From NCBI RefSeq assembly GCF_013372165.1, contig NZ_CP053828.1, positions 1,426,001-1,490,000 on the forward strand: a stretch of 64,000 bases of DNA. The letters are read 5' to 3'. Positions 44,005 to 53,583 of this stretch are shown here, piece after piece; the first letter of the stretch is position 1; each line of letters opens with the position of its first letter. The position numbers were made by a program, and so were the translations under genes. This DNA comes from Campylobacter hyointestinalis subsp. lawsonii. Its GTDB lineage: Bacteria; Campylobacterota; Campylobacteria; Campylobacterales; Campylobacteraceae. The notes beneath the pieces were generated by a model. It was not told where the DNA came from. It made no database searches and saw only the letters and a program-made list of their open reading frames with translations.

Positions 44005-45708
44005 ATGGATTTTAAAACACTCTTTCATCAAGTCGGTCAGCTATATCAAAATCTCACAAAAAAACAGAAAATAGTCGCAGCTAGTAGCATAGTTGTCGTA
44101 GTTGGGTTTTTGGTATTTTTAAGCCTATATAAAAGTAGCGGGGGTGGGAGTGAGCAGTACGACGGATATAGTGTTTTATTTAGAAATTTAAATCCAGCAG
44201 ACTCAGCACAGATCATCGACCAGCTAGAAAAAGACGGAGTAAGCTACAAACTTGCAAATGAGGGAACAATACTAGTTCCTACAAAAAGCGTCTATAAAGA
44301 AAGGATCGCAATTGCGAGTCTTGGCATTCCAAAAGAAGGCAAAAATGGTTTTGAGATATTTGATAAACAAGATTTTGGAGCTACTGATAACGAACAAAGA
44401 GTTAAATTCCAAAGAGCGTTGCAAGGTGAGCTTGCTAGAACTATCGAGAGCCTTGAGCCGATACAAAGAGCTACTGTATATATAGCGTTCCCAAAAGACA
44501 GCGTATTTACCGAACGTCAAATCCCGCCTACTGCTTCTGTTGTAGTCAAGATAAAAGACGGCGAAAAACTAAATAGAAAACAGATAGATGGCATAAAAAG
44601 AATAGTTGCTGGTTCTGTATCAAATTTAAAACTAGAAGACGTAAAAATAGTAACTAGCGATGGCGTAGCAGTAGGAGAAGACGAAATAGCTCTAGAAAAC
44701 GAGCTAGTAGCTGCTCAGATAAAATACAAAAGAGAATTTGAAAGCTCATATGAGCAAAAAATCATAGATATGATAGGCAAATTTATAGGAGGGCGAGATA
44801 AAGTCACAGCAAAAGTCAGCATTGAGTTTGACTTTTCTGCTAAGGATAGCCATAGTGAAATTTATGATCCAAACTCAGTCATTAGAAGCGAACAAAATAT
44901 AGAAGAAAAAAGAGAAGGCAGACAAGAAAAAGAGGTAGGTGGAGTCCCAGGTGCAGTTAGCAACATAGGTCCAGTACAGGGGCTAGAAGATAATAAACTA
45001 AAAGAACTATACTCTAAAAACGTAGCAAATACAAACTACGAAATATCAAAAAAAATCATAAAAGTAAAAGATCAATACGCAACCATAAAAAGAGTAACTG
45101 CAGCAGTAGTAGTCGATGGCAAATATGAAAACACAAAAGACGAAAATGGCGCATTTACCGATATATTGACGTATGTTCCATTAAGCACAGAAGAGCTAGA
45201 TAAGCTTAAATCTTTAGTTGAACAAGCCATAGGGTATGATAAAAACAGAGGAGATGAGGTAACTGTTAGTAATTTCGAGTTTAAGCTATCACAAAAAGGT
45301 CAAAGCTCAAAAGTAGATTCGTTTATAAATACTTATTTAAATCCTTTATTGCCATTATTTAAATATATCATAGCATTAATAATACTCTTTGTATTTTACA
45401 AAAAAGTCATAACTCCATTCTTAGAAAAAATGCTAAAAGACGCAAAAGAAGACGAGTTCATACCTCAAAAAGAAGATATGAAAGTCGAAGAAGATACAGA
45501 AGATGTTTTAGAGAAATTTAAAGCAGCAAGAAAAAGAGTTGAAGAACAGCTTGGTATTGGCGAGGAATTCAATGAAGATGAACTAAAATATGAAGTATTA
45601 TTAGAAAAAATGAAACTTATCGTATCAGATAGAGGTGAAGAGATAGCAAATTTACTTCAAGGTATGATAAAAAACGACTCTGACTTTAGTTCTCGCAAGG
45701 AGTTTTGA
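44005..45708 (+). CDS. fliF: Flagellar MS-ring protein FliF
   Basis: FliF builds the inner-membrane MS ring, the first structure of the flagellar basal body. The 567-aa protein has a membrane helix near each end (about residues 23-43 and 450-470). Between them lie the periplasmic ring-building motifs of the YscJ/FliF family, such as RALQGELARTIESLEPIQRATVYIAFP. A cytoplasmic tail of about 95 residues binds FliG. It is embedded in a row of biosynthetic genes, and its stop codon overlaps the fliG ATG (TGATG). Confidence 0.97.
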   Translation: MDFKTLFHQVGQLYQNLTKKQKIVAASSIVVVVGFLVFLSLYKSSGGGSEQYDGYSVLFRNLNPADSAQIIDQLEKDGVSYKLANEGTILVPTKSVYKERIAIASLGIPKEGKNGFEIFDKQDFGATDNEQRVKFQRALQGELARTIESLEPIQRATVYIAFPKDSVFTERQIPPTASVVVKIKDGEKLNRKQIDGIKRIVAGSVSNLKLEDVKIVTSDGVAVGEDEIALENELVAAQIKYKREFESSYEQKIIDMIGKFIGGRDKVTAKVSIEFDFSAKDSHSEIYDPNSVIRSEQNIEEKREGRQEKEVGGVPGAVSNIGPVQGLEDNKLKELYSKNVANTNYEISKKIIKVKDQYATIKRVTAAVVVDGKYENTKDENGAFTDILTYVPLSTEELDKLKSLVEQAIGYDKNRGDEVTVSNFEFKLSQKGQSSKVDSFINTYLNPLLPLFKYIIALIILFVFYKKVITPFLEKMLKDAKEDEFIPQKEDMKVEEDTEDVLEKFKAARKRVEEQLGIGEEFNEDELKYEVLLEKMKLIVSDRGEEIANLLQGMIKNDSDFSSRKEF

Positions 45709-46736
45709 TGACAAAGCTAGACGAACAACAAAAGATGATCTATGATGACCTTAGTATGCCAGAAAAGGTCGCAATACTTCTAATTCAACTTGGCGAAGAC
45801 GCTACAACGCTTATATTTTCTCATATGGATATCGACGTTATCACCGAAATATCAAGATATATAGCAAGTGCTAAAACTATAGATAAAACAGTCGCCGCAG
45901 CTGTTTTAGAAGAGTTTTACGCCCTTATGCAATCAAATCAATATATGAAAAGTGGCGGTATCGAATACGCAAAAGAAATTTTATTTCGTACTTTTGGTCC
46001 TGAGATCGCACAAAAAATCATGGATAAACTTCAAAAATCCATGGAAACAACTAAGTCTTTTGGCTACTTAAGTCAAGTCAGACCTCAGCAACTAGCTGAT
46101 TTTATCATGAAAGAACACCCTCAAACCATAGCTCTTATAGTAGCACATATGGACGCTACTAGTGCGGCTGAAACGCTTGTATATTTTCCTGATGAGCTTA
46201 GAAGCGAAGTGATAATTCGTATGGCAAATTTAGGCGATATAAGCCCATCTGTAGTAAAAAGAGTTTCAACCGTACTTGAGAGCAAACTTGAAAGCCTTAC
46301 TAGCTACAAAGTCGAAGTCGGAGGCCCAAGAGCTGTTGCTGAAGTGCTTAACCGTCTTGGTCAAAAAGCTAGTAAATCTACTATCGGCATCATCGAACAA
46401 ACAGACGCTAATCTTGCAACAACCATAAAAGAGATGATGTTTACATTTGAAGATATCAACACGCTTGATAACAACGCTATACGCGAGATACTAAAAGTAG
46501 TAGATAAAAAAGATCTAATGATAGGATTAAAAGGTAGCGGCGAAGAGTTAAAACAAAAATTCCTATCAAATATGAGCCAACGTGCAAGCGAAGCATTTGT
46601 AGAAGAGATGCAGTTCTTAGGTGCAGTTCGTGTAAAAGATGTCGAAGAAGCTCAAAGAAGAGTCGTAGAAGCAGTACAAAAACTCTCCGAAGAAGGAGTA
46701 TTCCAAGTCGGTGAAAGCGATGAGATGATAGAATGA
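45708..46736 (+). CDS. fliG: Flagellar motor switch protein FliG
   Basis: FliG is the rotor part that interacts with the stator and with CheY-controlled switch proteins. The 342-aa protein has the N, middle and C domains. The middle domain has EHPQTIALIVAHMD, and the C-terminal torque helix region LMIGLKGSGEELKQKFLSNMSQRA carries the charged residues. I place the start at the ATG at 45708, five bases after a perfect AAGGAG. An in-frame TTG one codon earlier is not needed. It overlaps fliF by one base and fliH by four. Confidence 0.97.
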   Translation: MTKLDEQQKMIYDDLSMPEKVAILLIQLGEDATTLIFSHMDIDVITEISRYIASAKTIDKTVAAAVLEEFYALMQSNQYMKSGGIEYAKEILFRTFGPEIAQKIMDKLQKSMETTKSFGYLSQVRPQQLADFIMKEHPQTIALIVAHMDATSAAETLVYFPDELRSEVIIRMANLGDISPSVVKRVSTVLESKLESLTSYKVEVGGPRAVAEVLNRLGQKASKSTIGIIEQTDANLATTIKEMMFTFEDINTLDNNAIREILKVVDKKDLMIGLKGSGEELKQKFLSNMSQRASEAFVEEMQFLGAVRVKDVEEAQRRVVEAVQKLSEEGVFQVGESDEMIE

Positions 46737-47533
46737 TACTAAGCAACGTCATAAATCAAGAAGAAAATAAAGAACATATCGTAGAACAGTATAGATTTAA
46801 GGTAATAAGCTCATTTTCGCAACCTGCCCCAGAAAAACAAATAGAACAACCTATAAAAGAAGATCAGCCTGAGTTAGTAGAAGAGACAAAAGATGAGGCT
46901 CAAAAAGCTGTAAATTCATCAGAAGATACGAAGTTAGAGCCGAGTTTTATAGAAGAACTTCTAAAACGAACTGAAGAGCTTAGCGAAAATATAGTAAAAC
47001 TTCAGCTACAGATAGAAAATCAAGAAAAAGAATTTAAAGAGAGACTTGAAACTGAAGTAAATAGGACAAAAGAAGATGCATTAAAAGAAGGAGAGAGTTT
47101 AGCTAAAGCTAAATTTGATGCTGAACTTAGTGAAATTGAGACAAAATATACAAACTCTATCAAAAAGCTTGATGAAGAAAAAGATAAACTAGAAAAACTA
47201 TACCAAAAAAGCGAAAAAGAGATAGCAAACACAGCTATAGACATAGCAAAAGAAGTGATATTAAAAGAGATAAAAGATAGCTCAGCTGCCATAGCATCAA
47301 ATATAGCAAAAAATTTGATTGGGGAGCTAGAAAATGCTTCGCAAATAGAGATAAAAACAAACCCAGAAGACTATGAGTTTGTCAAAGAAAATATCAAACT
47401 ATCTAGCAACCTAAAAGTATCTGCTGATGATGCCATAAGCAAAGGCGGGGTTATTATATTGAGCGATATAGGAAATATAGATGGAAGCGTTGCTGAGAGA
47501 TTTGAAAAAATCAAAAAAATACTAAGTGAGTAG
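46733..47533 (+). CDS. fliH: Flagellar export assembly protein FliH
   Basis: FliH is the stator/regulator of the FliI export ATPase at the base of the flagellum. The 266-aa protein is highly charged, with a long coiled-coil first half (acidic and lysine-rich, about residues 25-170) and a compact C-terminal domain (IDIAKEVILKEI onward). Members of the FliH/HrpE family are poorly conserved. Assignment rests on the coiled coil, the C-terminal segment and the fliFG-fliH order. It starts at the ATG overlapping the fliG stop. dxs follows after two bases. Confidence 0.88.
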   Translation: MILSNVINQEENKEHIVEQYRFKVISSFSQPAPEKQIEQPIKEDQPELVEETKDEAQKAVNSSEDTKLEPSFIEELLKRTEELSENIVKLQLQIENQEKEFKERLETEVNRTKEDALKEGESLAKAKFDAELSEIETKYTNSIKKLDEEKDKLEKLYQKSEKEIANTAIDIAKEVILKEIKDSSAAIASNIAKNLIGELENASQIEIKTNPEDYEFVKENIKLSSNLKVSADDAISKGGVIILSDIGNIDGSVAERFEKIKKILSE

Positions 47534-47535
47534 AA

Positions 47536-49365
47536 ATGGATATAAAATCAAAAAGCATAGATGAACTCTCAAATTTATGCAAAGATATCAGAAGTAAAAT
47601 ACTTAAAATAGTAAGTCTAAATGGAGGCCATCTTAGCTCAAATATGGGTGCAGTAGAGTTGAGCGTGGCTATGCACTATGTTTTTGATCCAAAAAACGAT
47701 CCGTTTATATTTGACGTAAGCCACCAAAGCTATACTCATAAGCTCTTAACAGACAGATGGGACGATTTTGACACTCTTAGACAATTTGGCGGTATAAGTG
47801 GATACACAAAACCTAGCGAGAGCAAATTTGACTACTTTGTAGCAGGACATAGCTCTACTTCTATAAGTATCGCAGTTGGTGCTTGTAAAGCCATAAAACT
47901 AAAAGGTGAAAAAAGACTTCCAGTAGCCTTAATAGGAGACGGGGCAATGAGTGCTGGTATGGCTTATGAAGCTCTAAATGAGCTTGGGGATAGAAAGTAT
48001 CCTTGCGTCATTATATTAAACGATAACGAAATGAGTATATCAAAACCCATAGGAGCTCTTAGCAAGTATCTATCTCAAATGATGGCAGGGCAGTTTTATC
48101 AAAAATTTAAATCCCGCGTAAATCAGTTCTTAAGCTATGTTCCAGACTCAGCAGCATATATGGCAAAACGCCTAGAAGAAGGTATAAGGCTCATAACACC
48201 GGGTATGTTTTTTGAAGAGTTGGGGCTTGAGTATATAGGACCAGTTGATGGGCACGACCTAAAAGCACTCATTTCTACTTTAAATACTGCAAAAACAATG
48301 AATAAACCGGTCATAGTTCATGTCCAGACCATAAAAGGCAAGGGATATGAGCCAGCTGAGGGTAAATTTGAAAAATGGCACGGAGTAAGCCCGTTTGATC
48401 CACAAAGTGGAGAATGCACCAAAAAAAGTGGCACAAAAAATGCAACTTCTATATTTAGCGATCTGCTTTTAAGCTTAGCTAAAAAACACGAAAATGTTGT
48501 GGGAATTACTGCTGCTATGCCAAGTGGAACCGGACTTGATAAGCTTATAGAAGCCTATCCGGAGCGTTTTTGGGACGTGGCTATAGCCGAGCAACACGGA
48601 GTTACATCTATGGCAGCTATGGCAAAAGAAGGCTTTAAACCATATATTGCTATTTATTCAACCTTTATGCAAAGGGCGTATGATCAAGTTATTCACGATG
48701 TGGCAATTATGAACTTGCCAGTCGTCATCTGTATGGACAGAGCAGGAATTGTAGGAGAAGACGGCGAAACTCATCAAGGAGTATTTGATATAAGCTTTTT
48801 AAATGCAATACCAAATTTAACGCTAATAGCACCTAGAGACGCCGCAACTTTCTCAAAAATTATGGATTTTTCATACTCTTTTAACTCACCTTTAGCCATC
48901 AGATATCCAAGAGGAAGCTTTATGCTAGATAGTGAGTTTGAAGCAAAAGATATAAAATTCGCAAAAGCTCAGATCCTTAAACAAGGAGATAGTGACGTAG
49001 CATTCATAGGATATGGAAATGCAGTCGGAAAAGCTATAAAAGTTGCTAAAAATTTAAATTTTAAAGGAACAATCATAGACTTAGTGTTTGCAAAACCACT
49101 TGATGAAGAGATGCTTTTAGGGCTTGCCAAAACAACTAAGCGTTGGTATATTTTTAGCGATAGTGCAAAAAAAGGTGGGATTGGCGAGATATTAGCTGGA
49201 TTTTTACAAGAAAAATTATTATCTAATATCAGCATAAAAAGCTTTGAATACGAAGATAAATTTATAAAGCATGGAAATCAAGCTCTTATCGAAGATAGCT
49301 TAGATATAAGCGTAGAAAAAATTTCTGAATTTATTTTAAAAGATAAAAAATATTATCTATTATAA
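47536..49365 (+). CDS. dxs: 1-deoxy-D-xylulose-5-phosphate synthase
   Basis: This thiamine-diphosphate enzyme joins pyruvate and glyceraldehyde 3-phosphate, the first step of the MEP isoprenoid route. The 609-aa length is typical. Landmarks are SHQSYTHKLLTDRWDDFDTLRQFGGISGY, VALIGDGAMSAGMAYEALN, the thiamine-pyrophosphate Asp-Asn signature, and the transketolase-like pyrimidine domain with VAIAEQHGVTSMAAMA and CMDRAGIVGEDGETHQG. It lies two bases after fliH in the same operon, in the order I recall from C. jejuni. Confidence 0.97.
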   Translation: MDIKSKSIDELSNLCKDIRSKILKIVSLNGGHLSSNMGAVELSVAMHYVFDPKNDPFIFDVSHQSYTHKLLTDRWDDFDTLRQFGGISGYTKPSESKFDYFVAGHSSTSISIAVGACKAIKLKGEKRLPVALIGDGAMSAGMAYEALNELGDRKYPCVIILNDNEMSISKPIGALSKYLSQMMAGQFYQKFKSRVNQFLSYVPDSAAYMAKRLEEGIRLITPGMFFEELGLEYIGPVDGHDLKALISTLNTAKTMNKPVIVHVQTIKGKGYEPAEGKFEKWHGVSPFDPQSGECTKKSGTKNATSIFSDLLLSLAKKHENVVGITAAMPSGTGLDKLIEAYPERFWDVAIAEQHGVTSMAAMAKEGFKPYIAIYSTFMQRAYDQVIHDVAIMNLPVVICMDRAGIVGEDGETHQGVFDISFLNAIPNLTLIAPRDAATFSKIMDFSYSFNSPLAIRYPRGSFMLDSEFEAKDIKFAKAQILKQGDSDVAFIGYGNAVGKAIKVAKNLNFKGTIIDLVFAKPLDEEMLLGLAKTTKRWYIFSDSAKKGGIGEILAGFLQEKLLSNISIKSFEYEDKFIKHGNQALIEDSLDISVEKISEFILKDKKYYLL

Positions 49366-49388
49366 TCTATTCTTAAACTTTTTTCTGA

Positions 49389-49394
49389 TAAAAT
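49389..49394 (+). promoter_or_regulatory. Candidate -10 box (TAAAAT) of perR
   Basis: TAAAAT lies 35 bases before the perR ATG, behind a T-rich tract. AGAGGA follows as ribosome binding site. Confidence 0.35.
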
Positions 49395-49423
49395 CAGCCA
49401 CAAAAATTTAAGAGGAAAATAGT

Positions 49424-49834
49424 ATGGATTTTATCGAAATGCTTAAACAAGCAAATTTAAAAGCTACTCCGCAAAGGCTGTGTGTTTTAAAGCTTCTTGA
49501 TAAACACACCCATCCAACTATAGAAGAACTATACTCTGAGATAAAAAAGGATTATCCTTCTATATCTTTAGCTACGGTTTATAAAAATTTAAATACTTTG
49601 ATTGACGAAAAATTAGTCATAGAAGTAAATACGCCTAACCAAAAAGCAAAATACGACATATACGAAGTACCGCATATTCACGTAGTTTGCTCAAATTGCG
49701 GCTCGGTAACTGATGTAAGTTGCGATGATGCTAAAATGAGCGAGTATCAAGAGCACCTAGAGAAAAAAATAGGTAACTTTATAGATAGACTAAACATCGT
49801 AGCTACGACATCAGGCTGCAAAAAATGTAGATAA
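49424..49834 (+). CDS. perR: Fur-family peroxide-responsive repressor PerR
   Basis: This is a metal-dependent repressor of the Fur family, 136 aa. The winged-helix DNA-binding part (ATPQRLCVLKLLDKHTHPTIEELY, SLATVYKNLNTL) is followed by the dimer/metal domain with IHVVCSNCGSV and a C-terminal CKKC, the structural zinc site. The position after dxs is that of perR in C. jejuni. Whether it is PerR or another Fur paralogue cannot be proved from sequence, but the short C-terminus and the shared order favour PerR. Likely targets include ahpC in this window. The stop codon lies within a terminator stem. Confidence 0.88.
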   Translation: MDFIEMLKQANLKATPQRLCVLKLLDKHTHPTIEELYSEIKKDYPSISLATVYKNLNTLIDEKLVIEVNTPNQKAKYDIYEVPHIHVVCSNCGSVTDVSCDDAKMSEYQEHLEKKIGNFIDRLNIVATTSGCKKCR

Positions 49835-49857
49835 TCCGACAAAAATCGGATTATCTA
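49828..49857. terminator. Bidirectional terminator between perR and the ABC exporter
   Basis: A perfect 12-base-pair stem (TAGATAATCCGA and its complement) with a six-base loop overlaps the stop codons of both convergent genes. Confidence 0.75.
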
Positions 49858-50898
49858 TCTTAGAATACTTCTTCTAAAAAATATCAAAGTTATTATAAAT
49901 ACAACTATACCAAAAACAGCCATAGGCAAGATATACTCTAAAGACTGCATAAAGCTTATATCTTTTAAAAGTACGCCTTTTACAAAAGCTATGTGATAAG
50001 TTAGCGGTACAAAGTAACTAATCGGCTGAAGCCATGATGGCATATTTTCTATAGGTGTAGCAAACCCAGAAAGCATAAACGAAGGAAGTAAAAATACAAA
50101 AGCTCCTAGTATGGCTTGTTGTTGTGTATTTGAAAATACAGATATAAAAAGCCCGATACTACACACGCAAAATATAAAAATAGCAGTCCCTAGATACAAA
50201 AGCCATAAAGAACCCACTATAGGCACTTTAAAGAAAAAATATGCTATAAACAAAACTACGCTTGATAAAACCAAACTTATCAAAAATGCAGGTAAAAGTT
50301 TCCCAAGAAGTATCTCAAATGAGCTCAAAGGCGAAACTATAATCTGATCAAAAGTGCCAACTTCTCGCTCTCTTGATATGCTAAGAGATGTTAAAACTAT
50401 AGACATCACCATAAGGATAGAACACGATAAATTTGGAACTATCCACCAAAAATTATCTAAATTTGGGTTATAAAAATTTCTCTCATCTATGCTTAAACCA
50501 GAAATAGTTTGCTCTATATAGCCATTTGCTATCTGAGCAGAGTTTGAATACCGCCCATCCATCACAAGTGCTAAGTTTTCACCCTTACTAAAGTTTTTTG
50601 GTATCACTAAAAATGCTAAAACTTTTTGATTTGTGATCAGTCTTTTGCCCTCTTCATAGCTTTTTACCATGGTTATATTTTTTATAAATTTAGCACTCTC
50701 AAGCTTTGTGATAACCTCTTTAGCGTAGCTTGAACTATCTAAATTTAAAATAGCTAAATTTAAATTCTTAACCTCAAGTGTAACAGAAAATGCAAAAATC
50801 AGTATCTGCAAAAGAGGTGGCACGATGATGACAAACATACTTCGCCTATCATTTTTTATGGCCAAAGCCTCTTTTTTGATGAGCGCAAGTAGTCTCAA
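49855..50898 (-). CDS. ABC-2 type transporter permease (YbhR-like)
   Basis: This is one of two permeases of a multi-gene exporter. The 347-aa protein has one N-terminal helix, a periplasmic domain of about 140 residues (about 40-175), and five C-terminal helices, the usual ABC-2 layout. SREREVGTFDQIIVSPLSSFEILLGKLLPAFL is the conserved coupling-helix region after the second membrane segment. The N-terminus KKEALAIKNDRRSMFVIIVPPLLQILIFAFS is typical of YbhR/YhhJ. It overlaps the upstream permease by four bases. The substrate is unknown, though YbhFSR in E. coli is linked to cation and drug export. Confidence 0.92.
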   Translation of the reverse strand: MRLLALIKKEALAIKNDRRSMFVIIVPPLLQILIFAFSVTLEVKNLNLAILNLDSSSYAKEVITKLESAKFIKNITMVKSYEEGKRLITNQKVLAFLVIPKNFSKGENLALVMDGRYSNSAQIANGYIEQTISGLSIDERNFYNPNLDNFWWIVPNLSCSILMVMSIVLTSLSISREREVGTFDQIIVSPLSSFEILLGKLLPAFLISLVLSSVVLFIAYFFFKVPIVGSLWLLYLGTAIFIFCVCSIGLFISVFSNTQQQAILGAFVFLLPSFMLSGFATPIENMPSWLQPISYFVPLTYHIAFVKGVLLKDISFMQSLEYILPMAVFGIVVFIITLIFFRRSILR

Positions 50899-51944
50899 TC
50901 TAGCCTCCTTTTAGACTTCAAAATCACAAATGCAAACAGCACAGATCCTATCAAAAGCATACATAAAGCATCTTTGATAAATATCTCATAACTATCTCCA
51001 ACTAAAAATATATTTCCCAAAGAGCTTACAAAATAAGTCGCCGGAACTACTTTTGCGACATATTGCAATAAATTTGGCATATTATTTATCTCAAATATAA
51101 ATCCAGATAACAAAAACGCAGGTAGAAATCCTACGAGTATGGAGACTTGAGCTGCTACAAACTGATTTTTAGCCAAAGTAGATATAAGCAGTCCTATGCA
51201 AAGTGCTGGAAAAAGATAGATAAAACTTAGTAGAAAAAGTATAAAAATGCTGCCGCGAAAAGGGATTTCATACCAAAAATATGCCACAAAAAAACATATA
51301 AGCACAGAAAGCATCGCCAAAACAAAATACGGTATGAGTTTGCCTAAAATTATTTCTAAATTCGATAAAGGAGTAGTCATAAGTAGCTCCATAGTCCCTC
51401 TCTCCCACTCTTTAGCAACTATAAGAGAAGTAAGAAGTGTGCCTATTAAAGTCATAATCACAGCTATAGATCCAGGTATCAAAAAATATCTACTTGATAG
51501 CTTTTCATTAAACCAAAACCTGCTATCTATAGTATTTTTTGATGATATAATACTACTTGCATATTGTTTTATCAAATTTGCACTATTTGGTTCGCTTCCA
51601 TCAGTGATAATTTGGAATTTCAAGCCACTTTTATCATCATCTATAACCAAAAATCCACTTATCTTACCCGTTTTTAGATCTACTATTAGCTCATTTTTAT
51701 CATAGCTTATTTTGGTATCAAAAAAATTTGAAGCACTAAATTTAGACATTATCTCTTTTGCATCTTTAGAACTACTAAAACTCACCAAGCCAAAAGGTAT
51801 ATTTTTTGCGTCTAAAGATACGGCATAACCCATTAAAAATAGCAAAATAAGCGGTAAAAGTATGGCGATAAGAGCCGTGCTAGGATCACGAAGAGCTTGC
51901 AAACTCTCTTTTAATGCCAGAGCAAAAATCCTTTTAAAGCTCAT
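50895..51944 (-). CDS. ABC-2 type transporter permease (YbhS-like)
   Basis: This is the second permease of the exporter, 349 aa, with the same layout as its downstream partner. It has an N-terminal helix (FALALKESLQALRDPSTALIAILLPLILLFLMGYAV), a periplasmic domain and five helices. The conserved segment AKEWERGTMELLMTTPLSNLEIILGKLIPYFV corresponds to the coupling region. It overlaps the ATPase gene by 11 bases and the other permease by four, so it is tightly coupled in one message. Confidence 0.92.
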   Translation of the reverse strand: MSFKRIFALALKESLQALRDPSTALIAILLPLILLFLMGYAVSLDAKNIPFGLVSFSSSKDAKEIMSKFSASNFFDTKISYDKNELIVDLKTGKISGFLVIDDDKSGLKFQIITDGSEPNSANLIKQYASSIISSKNTIDSRFWFNEKLSSRYFLIPGSIAVIMTLIGTLLTSLIVAKEWERGTMELLMTTPLSNLEIILGKLIPYFVLAMLSVLICFFVAYFWYEIPFRGSIFILFLLSFIYLFPALCIGLLISTLAKNQFVAAQVSILVGFLPAFLLSGFIFEINNMPNLLQYVAKVVPATYFVSSLGNIFLVGDSYEIFIKDALCMLLIGSVLFAFVILKSKRRLD

Positions 51945-53583
51945 TTGAACCCTTTACAAGTCTGATAAACGCCTCTTGCATACTGATATCATCTCCAAAT
52001 TTAGATTTTATCTCACTTGGCGTTCCTACTGCTATACAAGTTCCTTTATTTATGATCATAATCCTATCGCAAAGTTCAGCCTCATCCATAAGATGAGTTG
52101 TAATCATAACGCTAATGCCAAGCTTTGAGATAGCATTTATATGTCTCCAAAACTCTTTTCTAGTGATAGGATCAACACCGCTTGTCGCCTCGTCTAAAAA
52201 TAGCACAAGTGGCGAGTGCATAAGCGAACAAGAAAGTGCCAAACGCTGTTTTAGCCCGAGACTTAGCTCATCTACTTTGTTTTTTAAGTATGGTTTTAAA
52301 CCGAAAATTTCTATCATAGAAGCTATTTTTTCACTCTTTTGTCTTCCTTTTAGACCATAAAGTCCAGCAAAAAACTCAAGATTATCTTTAAGACCTAAAT
52401 TTCCATACAAAGAAAACTTTTGAGCCATATATCCTATGGCGCCTTTCATATCATTTATATCTTTGTTATATATCAAAGACTCTCCGCTACTTCTTGCTAA
52501 AAGCCCACATATCATCTTAAAGGTAGTTGATTTTCCCGCTCCATTTGGCCCTAAAAATCCAAATATCTCACCACTTTTTATCTCAAAACTTACATTATTT
52601 GTAGCTACAAATGAACCAAATTTCTTTGTCAAATTTATAGCTTGAACGGCAAAACCATCTATCTTACGAGCTGGTGTTAAGACTTTGCTTAGCTCTGAGT
52701 GAGCTTTTGTTTTTATTTTTAGTATGTCTATGAAAGCATCTTCAAAATTAGGTTTAATGCTTTTAAATTTAACATCTTTAAAATCATCAAAAAATGCATT
52801 ATCTTCTGTTTTTAGTATAAATTTAATATCTTGTCCTATCAGATAAGCATCAAGCACATTTTCATACTCCAAAAGCTTTGTTAAAAGCTCTCTTTTATCT
52901 GCTTTAGTTCTAGCCAAAAATACCCTATTTTCAAGTATAATCTCTATCTTTTTTGGGCTATCATCATATAGAATTTGACCTTTATTTAAAAGTATGACTT
53001 TATCGCACAAACTAGCTTCATCAAGATATGAAGTGGCCCAAAGTATGCAAACATCATTTAGACTTCTTGCCATATCCCAAAGCTCTGCTCTAGATATAGG
53101 ATCTACGCCTACTCCTGGCTCGTCTAATAAAAGCAATTTAGGCTTTTTTAAGAGTGTCACGCCAAATGCGAGTTTTTGCTTCATTCCGCCGCTTAAACTA
53201 CTTGCAAGCCTATCTTTAAACTGCTTTAAATTTGTAAATTCAAGTAGCTCATTTATCCTATCGTTTGGGTTTTTTATACCTTTGAGTTTTGCATAAAGTT
53301 TTAAATTTTCTTCGCAGCTAAGATCACCATAAAGTCCAAACATTTGTGGCATATAGCCTATATTGTCTAAAAACTCTTGAGAGCTCATCTTGCCTCCTAG
53401 CACTTCTAGCTCTCCGCTACTTGGGCTTAAAAGTCCAGCACATAGCCTAAGAAGAGTGGTCTTTCCTGCGCCATCAGGCCCTACTATTCCTGTTATCCCA
53501 AAAGTAGCACTAAAGTTTAGCTCACTTAAAGCTTTAGTGAGCGGTTTATGAAAAACTTTTGAGAGATTAGTTGCTTTTATCAT
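51934..53583 (-). CDS. ABC transporter ATPase with two nucleotide-binding domains (YbhF-like)
   Basis: The 549-aa protein contains two ABC ATPase domains in tandem. The first (about 1-235) has Walker A GPDGAGKTTLLRLC, signature LSGGMKQKLAFG and Walker B LLLLDEPGVGVDP. The second (about 315-545) has GPNGAGKSTTFKMI, LSLGLKQRLALS (a Leu in the signature) and LVLFLDEATSGVDP. This matches YbhF, which pairs with the HlyD-type YbhG and permeases YbhS and YbhR. It overlaps the HlyD gene by 17 bases and the permease by 11. Two unequal ATP sites suggest asymmetric hydrolysis. Confidence 0.94.
   Translation of the reverse strand: MIKATNLSKVFHKPLTKALSELNFSATFGITGIVGPDGAGKTTLLRLCAGLLSPSSGELEVLGGKMSSQEFLDNIGYMPQMFGLYGDLSCEENLKLYAKLKGIKNPNDRINELLEFTNLKQFKDRLASSLSGGMKQKLAFGVTLLKKPKLLLLDEPGVGVDPISRAELWDMARSLNDVCILWATSYLDEASLCDKVILLNKGQILYDDSPKKIEIILENRVFLARTKADKRELLTKLLEYENVLDAYLIGQDIKFILKTEDNAFFDDFKDVKFKSIKPNFEDAFIDILKIKTKAHSELSKVLTPARKIDGFAVQAINLTKKFGSFVATNNVSFEIKSGEIFGFLGPNGAGKSTTFKMICGLLARSSGESLIYNKDINDMKGAIGYMAQKFSLYGNLGLKDNLEFFAGLYGLKGRQKSEKIASMIEIFGLKPYLKNKVDELSLGLKQRLALSCSLMHSPLVLFLDEATSGVDPITRKEFWRHINAISKLGISVMITTHLMDEAELCDRIMIINKGTCIAVGTPSEIKSKFGDDISMQEAFIRLVKGSNEL

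Noticed and set aside
44139-44149. A G5-T-G3 stretch in fliF
   Set aside because: It is too short and interrupted to be a slippage tract comparable with the two nine-base tracts.
51247-51705. A 152-codon plus-strand ORF
   Set aside because: It is antisense to the ABC permease, which has clear family motifs; the ORF has no ribosome binding site or family features.
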